Source of the DNA: Sycon ciliatum
Taxonomy: Eukaryota; Porifera; Calcarea; Leucosolenida; Sycettidae
Assembly (NCBI RefSeq): GCF_964019385.1
Contig: NC_088654.1
Span: 20,695,108 to 20,759,107 of the forward strand
Length of the DNA stretch: 64,000 bases
Reading direction: 5' to 3'
Position 1 is the stretch's first letter, and each line of letters opens with the position of its first letter. Made by a program: the position numbers and the translations under genes. This document shows, one piece after another, positions 54,261 through 64,000 of this stretch. Under the pieces are notes generated by a model. The model was not told the DNA's origin and did no database searches. It saw only the letters and a program-made list of their open reading frames with translations.

Positions 54261-54760
54261 GTGTGTGTGTGTGTGTGTGTGTGTGTGGATGGGTGGATGT
54301 GTGGATGTGTGGATGTATGGGCGTAGATGTGCAATGCTTCGATTTCTCTCTCTTTTCTTCTCTTCTCTCTTCCTGTCGGTGTCTCCCGCTTCTGGGCCGG
54401 CATGGCCCATGCTGAATGCGTGCTTGTTCCTGTTCTTGTTATGTCTACTGTGTCCTGCCGCTACTCCGGATTTGGCGGTGACTACGATGTGTCTTCCCAT
54501 TTTCTCCTTCATCCTTTCCTTTCTTTTTTTTGCTAAAAGCTTTCTTCTCGCCGTGACCACGATTTTTCTTCTTTTTCTCCTTTATTCTTTTTCTTTCCTT
54601 CTTTTCTCTTCTTCCTTTGCTGAGAGCTTTCTGTTCTCTTATTTTTCTTTCATCTGTGTCCTCATTCCTGGGTTACTTGGACTTCATTCGCTTCCTTGTC
54701 ATTGGACATATTCAGTCCGTTTGGTTTGCGAATTCAAATAAACACAACCAACCAACCAAC
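54261..54760 (+). mobile_element. LINE-A 3' UTR, right part, (AACC)n tail
   Basis: Starts with the rest of the TG repeat, a GGATG repeat and a CT-rich stretch (54340-54660), and ends AATAAACACAACCAACC at 54735-54760. The CATAT duplication follows. Confidence 0.8.
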
Positions 54761-54765
54761 CATAT

Positions 54766-54827
54766 CAGAAACTTCCCCTTCGGCTAAGGCTACTCTCTGG
54801 TGTCTGCCACTGAGGTAGTCCACGAAC
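54766..54827 (-). mobile_element. LINE X2, 5' end piece
   Basis: 62 bp matching X1 at about 21699-21760 (cggctaaggctactctctgg). X2 is truncated here. ATAT at 54828-54831 completes its duplication. Confidence 0.85.
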
Positions 54828-54836
54828 ATATAATTT

Positions 54837-56540
54837 GGGCCAGTGCATGCAATACCGTGTCTAAGGCCAAATTTTTGGAAATTTTTTTCTTTCTTGAAAA
54901 TCAATCACAGGGGTCTAGAGAACACCTCTGTGGAAGATAAAGTTGGATATCACATTTGAAAGTACATATAGACCATGATTTCTATGGCATTGTCCAACAT
55001 AGATTATGCCTTGTATAATGCATTATCTACAGTGTCGCTGAAAGCAGCAACAGTGTTGCGTGTCAGCCTTTAGAGTTTAGTATTGGCCAAGACTTTCAAT
55101 GAAGGCTGCCTTGTTCTCTGGTCAAAACTGGGCAACATTGTCCAGCAAGTTCTTGCAGCGTTGAGCTAACAAGAACTCGCGTTCTTTTTGTGCAAAGACA
55201 ACAATGGTCACGGAGTGGTTCCGTTGCAGAATTCTTTTCACCTTACGCACGAGGAGAACGAATATCGTCCCTCAGCAGCCCACACTTGTTGCACACATCC
55301 ATCCGTCGCGTCATGAACTCGATGGACTTGTACTTCTCAGTCTACAGATACAAAAATATAACTCGATGGACTTGTACTTCTCAGTCCACAGATACAAAAA
55401 TATACGGTAACCCAGGGTTTGCGCTCCACCAGACTGCTCGACATGTTCCGAAAGGACAAACTTGTAGGCGACAGATGTAGGTAAGTTTATGGGAGATTCC
55501 TCACCTCTCCCTCTTGGTGCAACAGACAGAGGGAGACTGAACACTAAGCTGTAGTTCAGAATAAACTGCTGCGCTCTGTCTCCCACTTCTGCACTAAATG
55601 TATTCCAAGGCATATTGCCAGATTTCCATGTGCACCAGGGTGACAGCTATTGTTCTTCTTGTCCACTTGCACACAGTCGTGTTCTGCCAACCACATGGAG
55701 CTGCAGAAACGCGGTTCCACACGCGATGTATCCCATCACAGTTTATCCAAACGTGATGCACGTCCGTTGCGTTGCGGAAGCTGTCGACCAATGCATGACA
55801 GTCGACAGGATCGTCATGCGCGCGTGCAGCGCAGCCAGCACACCAATATAACAAATGACGAGCTCCTTCGAGTTCTCCTTCGCCGAGATTTAGCCGTCGT
55901 AATGGAGGATTGCGCTCGACGTGAAGCTGCTGAAATGGTAGTTCCGAACGCAGCCATGGCCTTCAAGAATCAGTGAGTCCACAGCGGCAATGCTCCGAAG
56001 CGCGTCCTGCTCATCGTCGCTTGCAGAGTCCGCAGAATCTCCGCCTAATTCATCCGCTCTCGACTCGTATTCAACCTCAACGCAGAAGACTTTCACTCGC
56101 GGACGCTTAGTTGGGGCTTCGTCAGAGTCAGTGTGAGCAGTACAGCTGCTAGTTGCCGACTGCTCCGACTCACGACTCGCCAAATAAATTGTCGTCTTCC
56201 TCCTCAATAGTAAACCCTGTCGATCTCTTCGGACGCGCCGACGATAGTCACGCGAGCGGTACAGCTCAACCGACATGCTGCTCGGCGTCTGCCGCGAGTG
56301 TGTCTACTCAGAGGCCCTTCCTCAAGTACTACTTCCAACTCCTCCTGCGCCGCCACGTCTATGATGACTGCTGCAAGTCGATCGCTTGTCGCTCCTCTTG
56401 TCGTCTTGAGATTGATTAGGAATGTAGACAAGATCCGCGATCGAGCCACAAAAAAAATAACCCTTCTTTCCGAGCGATTTTCTCAAAATTCTGAAAGAAA
56501 TTGGTTTCCCCCGAAGACACGTTTTCGCATGCACTGGCCC
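54837..56540. mobile_element. DNA transposon, about 1.7 kb, unassigned superfamily
   Basis: Inverted ends GGGCCAGTGCATGC at both termini, flanked by atataattt / atataatgt, an 8-9 bp duplication. Removing it and LINE X2 rejoins the BEL2 RT frame (NGY then NVREVPAEE). An acidic/basic open frame lies on the minus strand at 55890-56276 (128 codons) and a Cys-containing one at 55594-55854 (86 codons). Neither is a transposase I recognise. A 44-bp direct duplication is at 55318-55405. Confidence 0.7.
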
Positions 56541-58966
56541 ATATAATGTGAGAGAGGTGCCGGCTGAGGAACTAAAGCCAGTGGTTCCTGCCTCGCTTTG
56601 CCGTGCTCCGACCCGACAAGGTCGCAATGAAGACACGATTTGTTTTCGATGCATCGGCGAAGTGTGACAGTATAACATTGAATGACACAATCCTGCCGGG
56701 GCCGAAACTGCAACGTCAACTGCTGAGCGTTCTCACCCGTTTCCGCCAGAAGCCAGTTGCACTCATCTGTGATATCGCCGAAATGTACCTGAGGATTGGG
56801 CTAAGCGCACATGATCGGCCCTAGCAGAGGTTCCTGTGGCGCGGTATGGATGAAATGGCTCCACCGCGAGTCTACGAGTTCCAGCGACTCGTGTTTGGGG
56901 CTAACGCGTCACCGTTTCTTGCCCAGTTTGTGTCGCAGGTGCACGTCCTGTCGCATCAGTACCAGTTCAAGTTGGCAGCCGAGACCATGTAGTCAACATC
57001 ATATATGGATAATTTAATGGATTCTGCAGCGGATGACGACGAGGGATTGGAACTCTACACACAGCTCTCGGAACGCTGGAGGAAAGCCGGCATGTGCGGT
57101 AGAAAATGGCTTTCTAACTCCCAGACGATCATGGCCAGGGTTCCGAAGGAGGATAGAGCCAGAACTCCCAGACGATCATGGCCAGGGTTCCGAAGGAGGA
57201 TAGATCCTCCCAGACGATCATGGCCAGGGTTCCGAAGGAGGATAGAGCCATAACTCCCAGACGATCATAGCCAGGGTTCCGAAGGAGGAGAGAGCCAGCC
57301 AGATTGACCTAGATTGTCCCGACCTCCCGAGCACTAAGACGCTTGGGCTGCTATGGTCAGCTACAACCGACTTCACCTCCAAGCCGATTGTGCCGGAAGC
57401 CCATCATGTCTCCAAGCGCTCCTTCCTGAGCGCCATGGCCAGCGTGTTCGACCCACTGGGGCTTGTGGCCCCTTTTGTTGTACAGGCACGGATGCTGGTT
57501 CGGGACATGTGGCTCCACGGCACCGACTGAGACGACCCACTTCCAGACGAGCTGAAGAACCATGTCACCGATTGGTATGCTGACATCACCAACTTGTCGC
57601 CAAATTCAACGCTGCCTGCAGAAAACCGGCAATGGCAAGCTTGTCAGCTGCCAGATCCATGTGTTTGCGGATGCATCCGAGGCAGCCTATGGAGCAGTGG
57701 GTTATTTGCGCTGCACATACAGTGATGCTAAGGCCTCGACAGCCATTATCTCCAGCAGATCGCGCGTTGCTCCCCATGCGACTCTGTCAATTCCTAGGTT
57801 GGAGCTGTTGGCAGCATGTTTAGCCATTCAGCTATCAGTTTGGGCCTCTGATGTTCTCCACCTAGCCATCCAGGATGGAGTGCTATGGACAGACAGCCTC
57901 AACGTGCTCTACTGGATCAGGAAACGCGCACGTAGCTTCAACCAGTGGTCCCATTCTCCGACTGAGCAGCATCCCGCTGATGTTCTGTAGCGTGGAACAA
58001 AAGCCCGCACTCTCCTTGGCAACACCCTCTGGTGGTCAGCTCCGGAATTTGTCCGCAAGAGTGAAGCCGCGTAGCCAGCTCAACGTGTTCCAGAAGTGAA
58101 GTCGATAGCCAACCTGGAGCAAAAGATTTTTATGGCGCGCTTTGTCTGCGTAGACGCGGGAGACCTTTGAGGTCGGCAGAGCAGCCTTGCCCCGCCACCA
58201 CTTCTCGCACATATTCGGGAATATAGTGGACGTTCGTATAAAAAAGGGAAATAAATGAATACTACCAATGCTCCCGCAGCAGTAGCAACGACATGATGGT
58301 TGATGATGAGGAGGAGACACCCTGGAGGTTCGACCCAGCCTGCTTTTCCAGCCTGCGACGTCTTGTTCGACGGTGTGCATGGGTAATGTGGTTCGTCGAG
58401 AATTGTCGCGAGACGCCAGAATGCCGTGAAACAGGTCCATTGGCTGCTGACGAGCTTGAGAGCAGCAGATCTGCTATCATTGCGACAGCTCAGAATGAAG
58501 CATTGGATGAGTATCGCTTTCTGAAAGCCGGCAAGCCCATTCCAGTGGCGAGCAAGCTTGTGAAGCTATGACCTACGTTCATTGGAGACCAGCTACTGCG
58601 TGTGGACGGATGATTGAGTAACGCCAATATGCTAGAAGAGACGGCCAGGTGCCATATTATTCTCCCGAAGGGACACTGGGTGACTGAGCTCATTGTACGT
58701 GAAGCCCACGAGGAGAGTAGCCATGCCGCAGGAGTGACTCACACCCTAGACATGTTGTCACGTCGTTATTGACTGCTTGGTGGACGAGAGGAGATCAAGG
58801 CGTATGAGAAGAAATGCAATCTGTGTCGACAACGAACGGCGACACCAGGTACCCTGATCATGGCACCGCTACCAACTGTCCACGTGTCATTGCCGCTAAG
58901 AGCCTTCTCGCGCATTGCAGTCGACTATGCTGGGCCATTCATTCCCAAGCAGGGTCGTGGCCAGCC
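56541..58966 (+). pseudogene. BEL2 RT-RNase H-integrase (decayed)
   Basis: Continuation of BEL2 from 32839. [49 protein letters not shown]; the YxDD box reads YMDN (about 57005), so it is inactive. A tandem repeat of 42-47 bp (four copies, 57118-57300) lies in the thumb. Then SVFDPLGLVAPFVVQARML, RNase H (FADASEAAYGAVGY, SIPRLELLAACL, WTDSLNVLYWI), and integrase (H..H, CNLCRQR, then VDYAGPF with the first catalytic Asp). It breaks off in the core at 58966. Multiple stops and shifts. Confidence 0.85.
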
Positions 58967-59234
58967 ATGGGCTAAACGATATCTAAGACATGGGCTAAAC
59001 GGTATCTCTTCTAGTGATGGGTATAGTCCACACACCATTTGGAGAGTGTTGTGACGATGTATGGGTATTGTGGATGGCTACAGAGAAATGACATTACCCA
59101 AGGGATAGTAAAACATTGAAACCATATCCTAATTGAAAAGAATTTAGACTATTGACTTCTATTCATCAACAGGTCAGCAGTCACGAATGCCTGGTGTGAC
59201 AAAACCATTGTCCAATCAGGTTCAACAGCATTAA
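58967..59234. repeat. Intron segment, left of PB-2
   Basis: Parallels 26650-26907. Together with 61231-61400 it forms the second copy of the exon F neighbourhood. Confidence 0.8.
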
Positions 59235-61230
59235 CCCTTTGTCCTTTTGCCCAAAATGTATGTGAGGGGTACATGCTTCAACAAATCCACTCACCATTCC
59301 CAAGCAGCTCATATTTTGTATGTACTTCCTCCGTTAACAAAAACTTCGTGATGGAATTTTGAGGGGCTGATTTGGGCACAAACTGCCGTGAAATGAGTCG
59401 CAATCACTTTCTTGGCCTTCCCTGGCATGCCATGACAGAGGTACGCTGCAAGGAAAGCGACCTTTCACAACAAGCCGAGCGGAATCGATGGTTGCGCTGT
59501 GGAAACATAGGTGATGACAGTCATGGCGAGCGAAACAGAAATACCACTTCTCCGAGGGGATATTGCGCTGCTCGGCCTCTCTACCACTTTAGCACTGAGT
59601 ACGTTGGAGAGTGATAGAGAGCGATAAAACGGAGCAGCGAGCCCACACAATGAGTGAGTGAACAAGGAGCTGCTTCGATCGCACGGCTCAATGAAAATAA
59701 TTCTGAATTCAAGTTCTTGTTCAACCTGCGCGAAGCCCAGATTCGAATGCTGATGACCATGCATTCTTTCAGAAGTCTGCAGTCCGATGCGAGTCTCGTG
59801 GCTAGCCGCTTTCCGTTCAGTGCCGGTATCCATTAGAGAAAATGGAATCAGTTTGGCTGTGCCTTTATTCCTCGTTTCGCGGAGTTCTGGAGAGCGAAGA
59901 TGAAACCAGGGAGTCGTAAAATATTTTTCACGACTCCCTGGTGGAAACGAGTAATCGCCATCGCGGCGGATCACGCAGCTTGAAAGCAAACTTACTTGAA
60001 CTACGGCAACATCAAGCGGAGTGTGATCAAAGAAGCCAAGGCAGGGCTGAAACGAGCTGAACAACGACTCGAGAGGGATGATGACTCGCGTACAGCAGAT
60101 GACGACTCGCGTGCAGCAGATGACGACAGCGACGCAGGTCAAAAATGAATCGAGCGAAAGCGACGCAAACTGAACTCTCTGCTCATTCCGCCAACAGTTT
60201 CTCTTGTAAAGACGCTGTCCATAGGCTGAATCACCTTCGTCCAGTAATTTGTAATCGATACAAACTGTTCTTGACCTGTTCTAAGCGTTTTCATATCCAT
60301 CAAAATCCATCACGAAGTTTTTGTTAACGGAGGAAGTACACTTTATGTTTTCCTGAAAGCTTATGATAATTGTGAACTAAAAATTTGGGTTGAATTCCTC
60401 AGATAGGCGTGGCTAAACAAGAGTATCAAAAATCGGCAAAATTCAAAGTTCAAGTTCTTTCCTATGTATAATAATGTGCAATTTGTACAAGTATGACCTG
60501 CAGTAGCACCCCTGGCATGTTGGGCAAACACGGAGCATTGGCCAGAGGAGTGCCAGTGGCGACATGCTCAACATTGCGGCCCCGTGCGGCTACTCTCCTC
60601 GCTCTGAGCGGCTGTCGACCAAGAGTTTGACGGCGCGCAGGTGACGGAGATCTGGACCTCTCTGGGATCGGGCTAAGCTCCCCCTCCACGTGCTGCGGCA
60701 TTCTAGCTGACCCTGCTGCTCCACGACGGGTAAGACACGGCGGTGGTACACTCTCTTCACCACGCGGGTGCTGTTCTGCCGATCCTGCGCTCAAATCGGA
60801 GCGGTCGAAATGTCCGACAGTTGGGTCGACGGTTATGACATCATAATCCGCGTCGTCATCAAAATCAGAATCAACACCTTCTACTAAGGCTTCGTCCAGT
60901 TCGTTCTCTTCATCATAAGACATAGGATTGTCGCTTGGGTCACTCCAGCTATCCTCAAACAAGCGCTTCATCTGCATCAAGCGACCTGCGTGCTGCCATG
61001 TCGGAAGTTACGGCGCAAGCAAACTTCGACTTTGATTTCCTGAATTTTTTCTAGCCCCAGCGACCCGTGTGTCATCCTCTACATAGTGTAGGCTGTGTGC
61101 ACGTGAATTTTCATGTGGATCGGGTGATCCGCGTAGCTTCCAGGTCGCTTTGAACATGCGTGGGTTGAACCGTACACAGGTGTACGGTTCAACAGGTGTA
61201 CGGTTCAAGTATGGGCGAAAGGACAAAGGG
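59235..61230. mobile_element. piggyBac-type element PB-2 (2.0 kb)
   Basis: Flanked by TTAA (59231-59234, 61231-61234). Ends CCCTTTGTCCTTTTGCCCA and inverted CCCTTTGTCCTTTCGCCCA. The empty site is seen at about 26905. Internal inverted copies near 59325-59360 and 60300-60342 (ccgttaacaaaaacttcgtg). One transposase-like N-terminal frame, no DDE domain. Confidence 0.9.
60462..60980 (-). CDS. PB-2 acidic N-terminal transposase fragment
   Basis: 172 codons starting MMQMKRLFEDSWSDPSDNP. Acidic first third (EENELDEALVEGVDSDFDDD), then a Pro/Arg-rich basic part (RSRSPSPARRQ, RARRVAARGRN). This composition is usual for the disordered N-terminus of piggyBac transposases. The catalytic domain and zinc RING-like end are absent, so it is an internally deleted, non-autonomous copy. 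The family link comes mainly from the TTAA/CCC termini around it. Confidence 0.6.
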   Translation of the reverse strand: MMQMKRLFEDSWSDPSDNPMSYDEENELDEALVEGVDSDFDDDADYDVITVDPTVGHFDRSDLSAGSAEQHPRGEESVPPPCLTRRGAAGSARMPQHVEGELSPIPERSRSPSPARRQTLGRQPLRARRVAARGRNVEHVATGTPLANAPCLPNMPGVLLQVILVQIAHYYT

Positions 61231-61308
61231 TTAAACAGCGGTAGCTTGCACAGAAAGACTGTTTGCAGCAGTTTCAGCAGATTGGCATTTCCCTTCAAGT
61301 TAACTTAC

Positions 61309-61380
61309 ATTTCCTTTACGCTGACAAGACCTGTAAATACTCCCGTCTTTAAAGTTCTCAGTACATTACGTTCCATATAT
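61309..61380 (-). CDS. LRR exon G (72 nt)
   Basis: Minus-strand exon between ccttgtatag and gtaagttaac, phase 2/2, reading YMERNVLRTLKTGVFTGLVS, then VKE, with AT plus A (Ile) at the downstream junction if spliced to F. Frame and length are kept despite many changes from exon F, though LxxN has become MERN and S-L is S-V, so it may be drifting. It lies furthest 5' among the seven. Confidence 0.6.
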
Positions 61381-61500
61381 CTATACAAGGAGGAGAGAAA
61401 GCAAACAAACATTTGTCATACATTTTAATGCATGACGTACTCACGACATCCAATTGACACCACGGATACGTGGCCAAAGATGTGCAATTACCTAAATTTT

Positions 61501-62352
61501 AAAGAGGAAATTAAGGCAAAAATTAAAATTTCACCAGTTTGCTGAGTCGAATGGTCGTGGTCCGAGGAAGCTGAGACGCTCCCTTCCTACTTGAATCCCA
61601 ATCGAATTTGCGCACTTCCACCGAAACTGGGTGACTGCGCCCTACTAGATGGGGATTTGTATGCAAAATGTCACTAAAAGCGCCATTTCGTTCTTATAAA
61701 AGCACGGATGACCGCGATTGGCCCATATGTTTTAGTCTTTTGGACGCTGAGTTGACTGGTGTTGGTCCGAAAAGGCTGCGATGCAGTGTTCCTCCTTTAT
61801 TCCCAATTGAACATGGTTGAACAAGCGGTCACGTGCTCCTGCGTACGCCAGTCACCTGGTCACCATGCCTGCAGGGTACAACTTACTAGCCTGTTTGACG
61901 TTTTATGGGTGCAGTCCTGTCACTCGAGTTGAACTCGAGTTGAACCTTGGTGTGAAAGTTGTCGCCTGCTGGCGTGGTGACCAGGTGATTTGGGCACCCA
62001 GGAGCACGTGACCGCTTCTTCAACCATGTCCGATTGGGAATAAAGGAGGAACGCTGCATCGCAGCCTTTTCGGAGCAAAACCAGTCTACTCAGCGTCCAA
62101 AAGACTACAACATATGGGCCAATCGCGGTCATCCGTGCTTTTATAAGAACAAAATAGTGCTTTTAGTGACATTTTGCATACAAATCCCCATCTAGTAGGG
62201 CGCAGTCACCCAGTTTCGGTGGAAGTGCGCGAGTTCGATTGGGATTCAAGTAGGAAGGGAGCGTCTCAGCTTTCTCGGACCAAGACCATTCGACTCAGCA
62301 CCCCGAAGATTACAACTGGTGAAATTTTAATTTTTGCCTTAACTTCCCCTTT
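61501..62352. mobile_element. Near-palindromic MITE (850 bp)
   Basis: Two inverted arms of about 380 bp (61501-61878 and 61965-62352), more than 90% complementary by eye, with ends AAAGAGGAAATTAAGGC and the inverse of AAAGGGGAAGTTAAGGC. The loop of under 100 bp contains a duplicated ACTCGAGTTGA. Ends resemble the MITE at 31080. Flanked by TTA-type bases. Confidence 0.85.
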
Positions 62353-62599
62353 AATAGCTTCTATACAGTGCTGCAGCGGCATAACTTCACATCATGTCAC
62401 TTGACATGGTTCCAAAAGGTCACGCTGGCAAAAAGTGCAAACTGCAAAATGACCATTTCACCCTCATTCTACGCTGTTAAACTTCAGTATCACTTCATCC
62501 TTAATTGTTAAACTGCTTAGCGTATCAACATTGTGGGGTTGAGGGCAAAAGTCTCACAAACGACTGGCACAAGTGCCGCGAAACTGCAATAGGCGCATC

Positions 62600-62725
62600 C
62601 ATGTAGCCCTTGTGCCTGGCCACAAGTTCCCAGTCCCCAGGCAGGACTTGAACCAGGTACCTCTCGTATCTCAATCGTGGTCTTTGCCCAATACACTGTG
62701 CCTACCTGGTACCCCACCATTAGGC
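62600..62725 (-). mobile_element. tRNA-derived SINE relic
   Basis: Minus strand has a canonical B box GGTTCAAGTCC at about 62645-62655 and a weaker A-box-like GGCACAGTGTATTGG about 35 bp upstream. It abuts a LINE C-terminal fragment. Not a working tRNA. Confidence 0.5.
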
Positions 62726-63127
62726 TCATACTGGGCCAAGCTAGACCAGATGCAGCGACGAGGCATTTACATCGTTGGATTGGGCTCCTGGCTCCCTAGT
62801 CTATCTCTGCGGCGGACAGTGGCTTTGCTTGCATACTTGTACAAGCAATTCTGCTTGGATGCGGATAGCCCACTAAAGAAGATCTTCCCCCTGGTGCCCA
62901 ACGTCGACCTAATAACATGCAGCTATCCCAGGACGCGAGCGAAACAGCTGTCTTCGTGCAGTTCTTGCCAGCGCTGTGCAGACATGGAATGTTATGCCCT
63001 AAATCATGCTGCAGAGACCCCACGCCTGGACGGCTTGCAAGCCTTCAAGTGCCGAGTCCACCGTCGCTTCCATACTACTGTTGAGTATGAATTAGACATA
63101 AACAATTTGAGGGTGATAATGCTGTAA
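62709..63127 (+). pseudogene. LINE ORF2 C-terminal fragment
   Basis: Frame ending TAA at 63125-63127 with the LINE C-terminal pattern: AKLDQMQRRGIYIVGLGSW, LSLRRTVALLAYLYKQFC, LDGLQAFKCRVHRRF. No RT palm is present. A different family from LINE-A, X and C by sequence. Confidence 0.75.
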
Positions 63128-63243
63128 CTCGCTTTTCTCTACCTGCTCCCAGTCCCGTGCCATCTCCACACTTATACAAAAGGACGACGATAACTACATT
63201 TAGGAAGACTGTTTATTACAAGACGACGACGGAAACACAAGTA

Positions 63244-63959
63244 CAGTCAACTTCGCTAATAACGACTTCGGATATAACGACAATTCGCGAATAACGACCG
63301 AATTTCCATGCCCAGAGCAAAGTCCCATCTAACTGTATACATTTAACTTCGGATATAACGACTATCTGAATAACGACAATTCGCGTATAGCGACATGCTT
63401 TTAGTGCCCCGAGGTCATATTCACTGCTTGAATAACGACTTTCTGGGCTTTTGACAGCTATTTCAAGTACCTGTCAGTCAAGTACATGTACCTGTCATGC
63501 AGAAGTACCAGAACCTATGGTGATGGGTATTATTATTATAAAGGCACACATGCAAGAAAATGCAGCCAAGGGGGGCTTTTTCTTCCTTTTTTATGTTGGC
63601 TTCAAAATTGTTGGATTTACCAGCACACCTATATGTATACAATGTACATGTAGTTGTACATGATTGTACAGAAATCATCATACATGTACATGTCTCTGGC
63701 CCTGTAGATGGCTCAAAAAGGCATATTTTTCAATTGATTTCCCTTGCATATTGAATTTTTAGTTCCTTTCAACTGCAATATGAAAATAAAGTACACATTG
63801 ACATAGAGCAAGAAAAGAGCTTGATTTTGATATGCATGTCATACTATACAAAATATGGGTTCACATACATTCAAATGGGACTTCGGTTATAAGGACACTT
63901 CGTGAATAAGGACACTTTTCTGTTGCCCCGCCGAATGTCGTTATTGGCGAAGTTGACTG
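63244..63959. mobile_element. pogo/Tigger-like MITE (716 bp)
   Basis: Ends CAGTCAACTTCGCTAATAAC and inverted CAGTCAACTTCGCCAATAAC, TA flanks at 63242-63243 and 63960-63961. The interior repeats 'ataacgac' and 'ataaggac' motifs. No transposase. Related in style to 260-835. Confidence 0.85.
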
Positions 63960-64000
63960 TAGACATGACCAACTCAAGACGAAGACATCATGAACTCAAG

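Noticed and set aside
54265-54741. 158-codon frame after LINE-B
   Set aside because: Low-complexity Ser/Phe/Leu from CT-rich LINE-A 3' UTR.

Overview
The window is animal nuclear DNA, most likely from a repeat-rich marine invertebrate such as a sponge or another early-branching metazoan. That placement is an inference from the repeat mix: several non-LTR families, Ty3/gypsy, BEL/Pao, Penelope-like GIY-YIG fragments, piggyBac and tRNA-derived repeats, plus GT-AG introns. I see no prokaryotic gene, operon or CRISPR array. Nearly every long open reading frame belongs to a transposable element.

The only host-type coding sequence I can support is a series of seven very short exons on the minus strand: 7775-7846, 8867-8938, 10535-10606, 14528-14599, 18520-18591, 26981-27052 and 61309-61380. 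Each is exactly 72 nt, has a tatag acceptor and a gtaagt donor, is phase 2 at both ends, and encodes one 24-residue leucine-rich repeat. They look like parts of one or more extracellular LRR genes whose introns are filled with mobile DNA.

Layout. 1-5.6 kb: a pogo/Tigger-like MITE, unassigned DNA, and LINE fragments inserted into one another. 5.6-7.6 kb: a 196-bp inverted repeat pair enclosing a LINE 3' end and a fragment like the C-terminus of a GIY-YIG retroelement. 7.6-18.9 kb: tandem repeat units, each with an LRR exon. Two neighbouring units are about 3.99 kb and nearly identical, and carry an acidic piggyBac-like N-terminal ORF, a 96-bp SINE-like insert and a 283-bp-period array of tRNA-like sequences. 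19.1-24.6 kb: a 'catgtgatctgtgt' satellite interrupted by a dead LINE (X1, itself carrying a piggyBac-type insert) and by a non-autonomous LTR element with a MITE in one LTR. 24.6-27.1 kb: mostly unassigned, ending in an LRR exon. 27.4-28.6 kb: simple repeats. 28.7-29.65 kb: GIY-YIG Penelope-like remnant.

29.65-58.97 kb is a nest of transposons up to four elements deep that can be unpicked. A decayed BEL/Pao element (BEL2) is split by LINE X2. X2 is split by a 7.3-kb Ty3/gypsy element and by LINE-A. LINE-A is split by a second, very young BEL/Pao element (BEL1; its two 422-bp LTRs differ at two positions) and by LINE-B, which has an intact 1157-codon ORF ending in zinc fingers. A DNA transposon of about 1.7 kb sits next to the X2 junction in BEL2. 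Target-site duplications and uninterrupted paralogous copies support most of these junctions.

58.97-64 kb: a second copy of the intron segment at 26.65-27.1 kb, interrupted by a 2.0-kb piggyBac-type element, then the last LRR exon, an 850-bp near-palindromic MITE, a SINE-like tRNA relic, a LINE C-terminal fragment, and a second pogo/Tigger-like MITE at the right edge.
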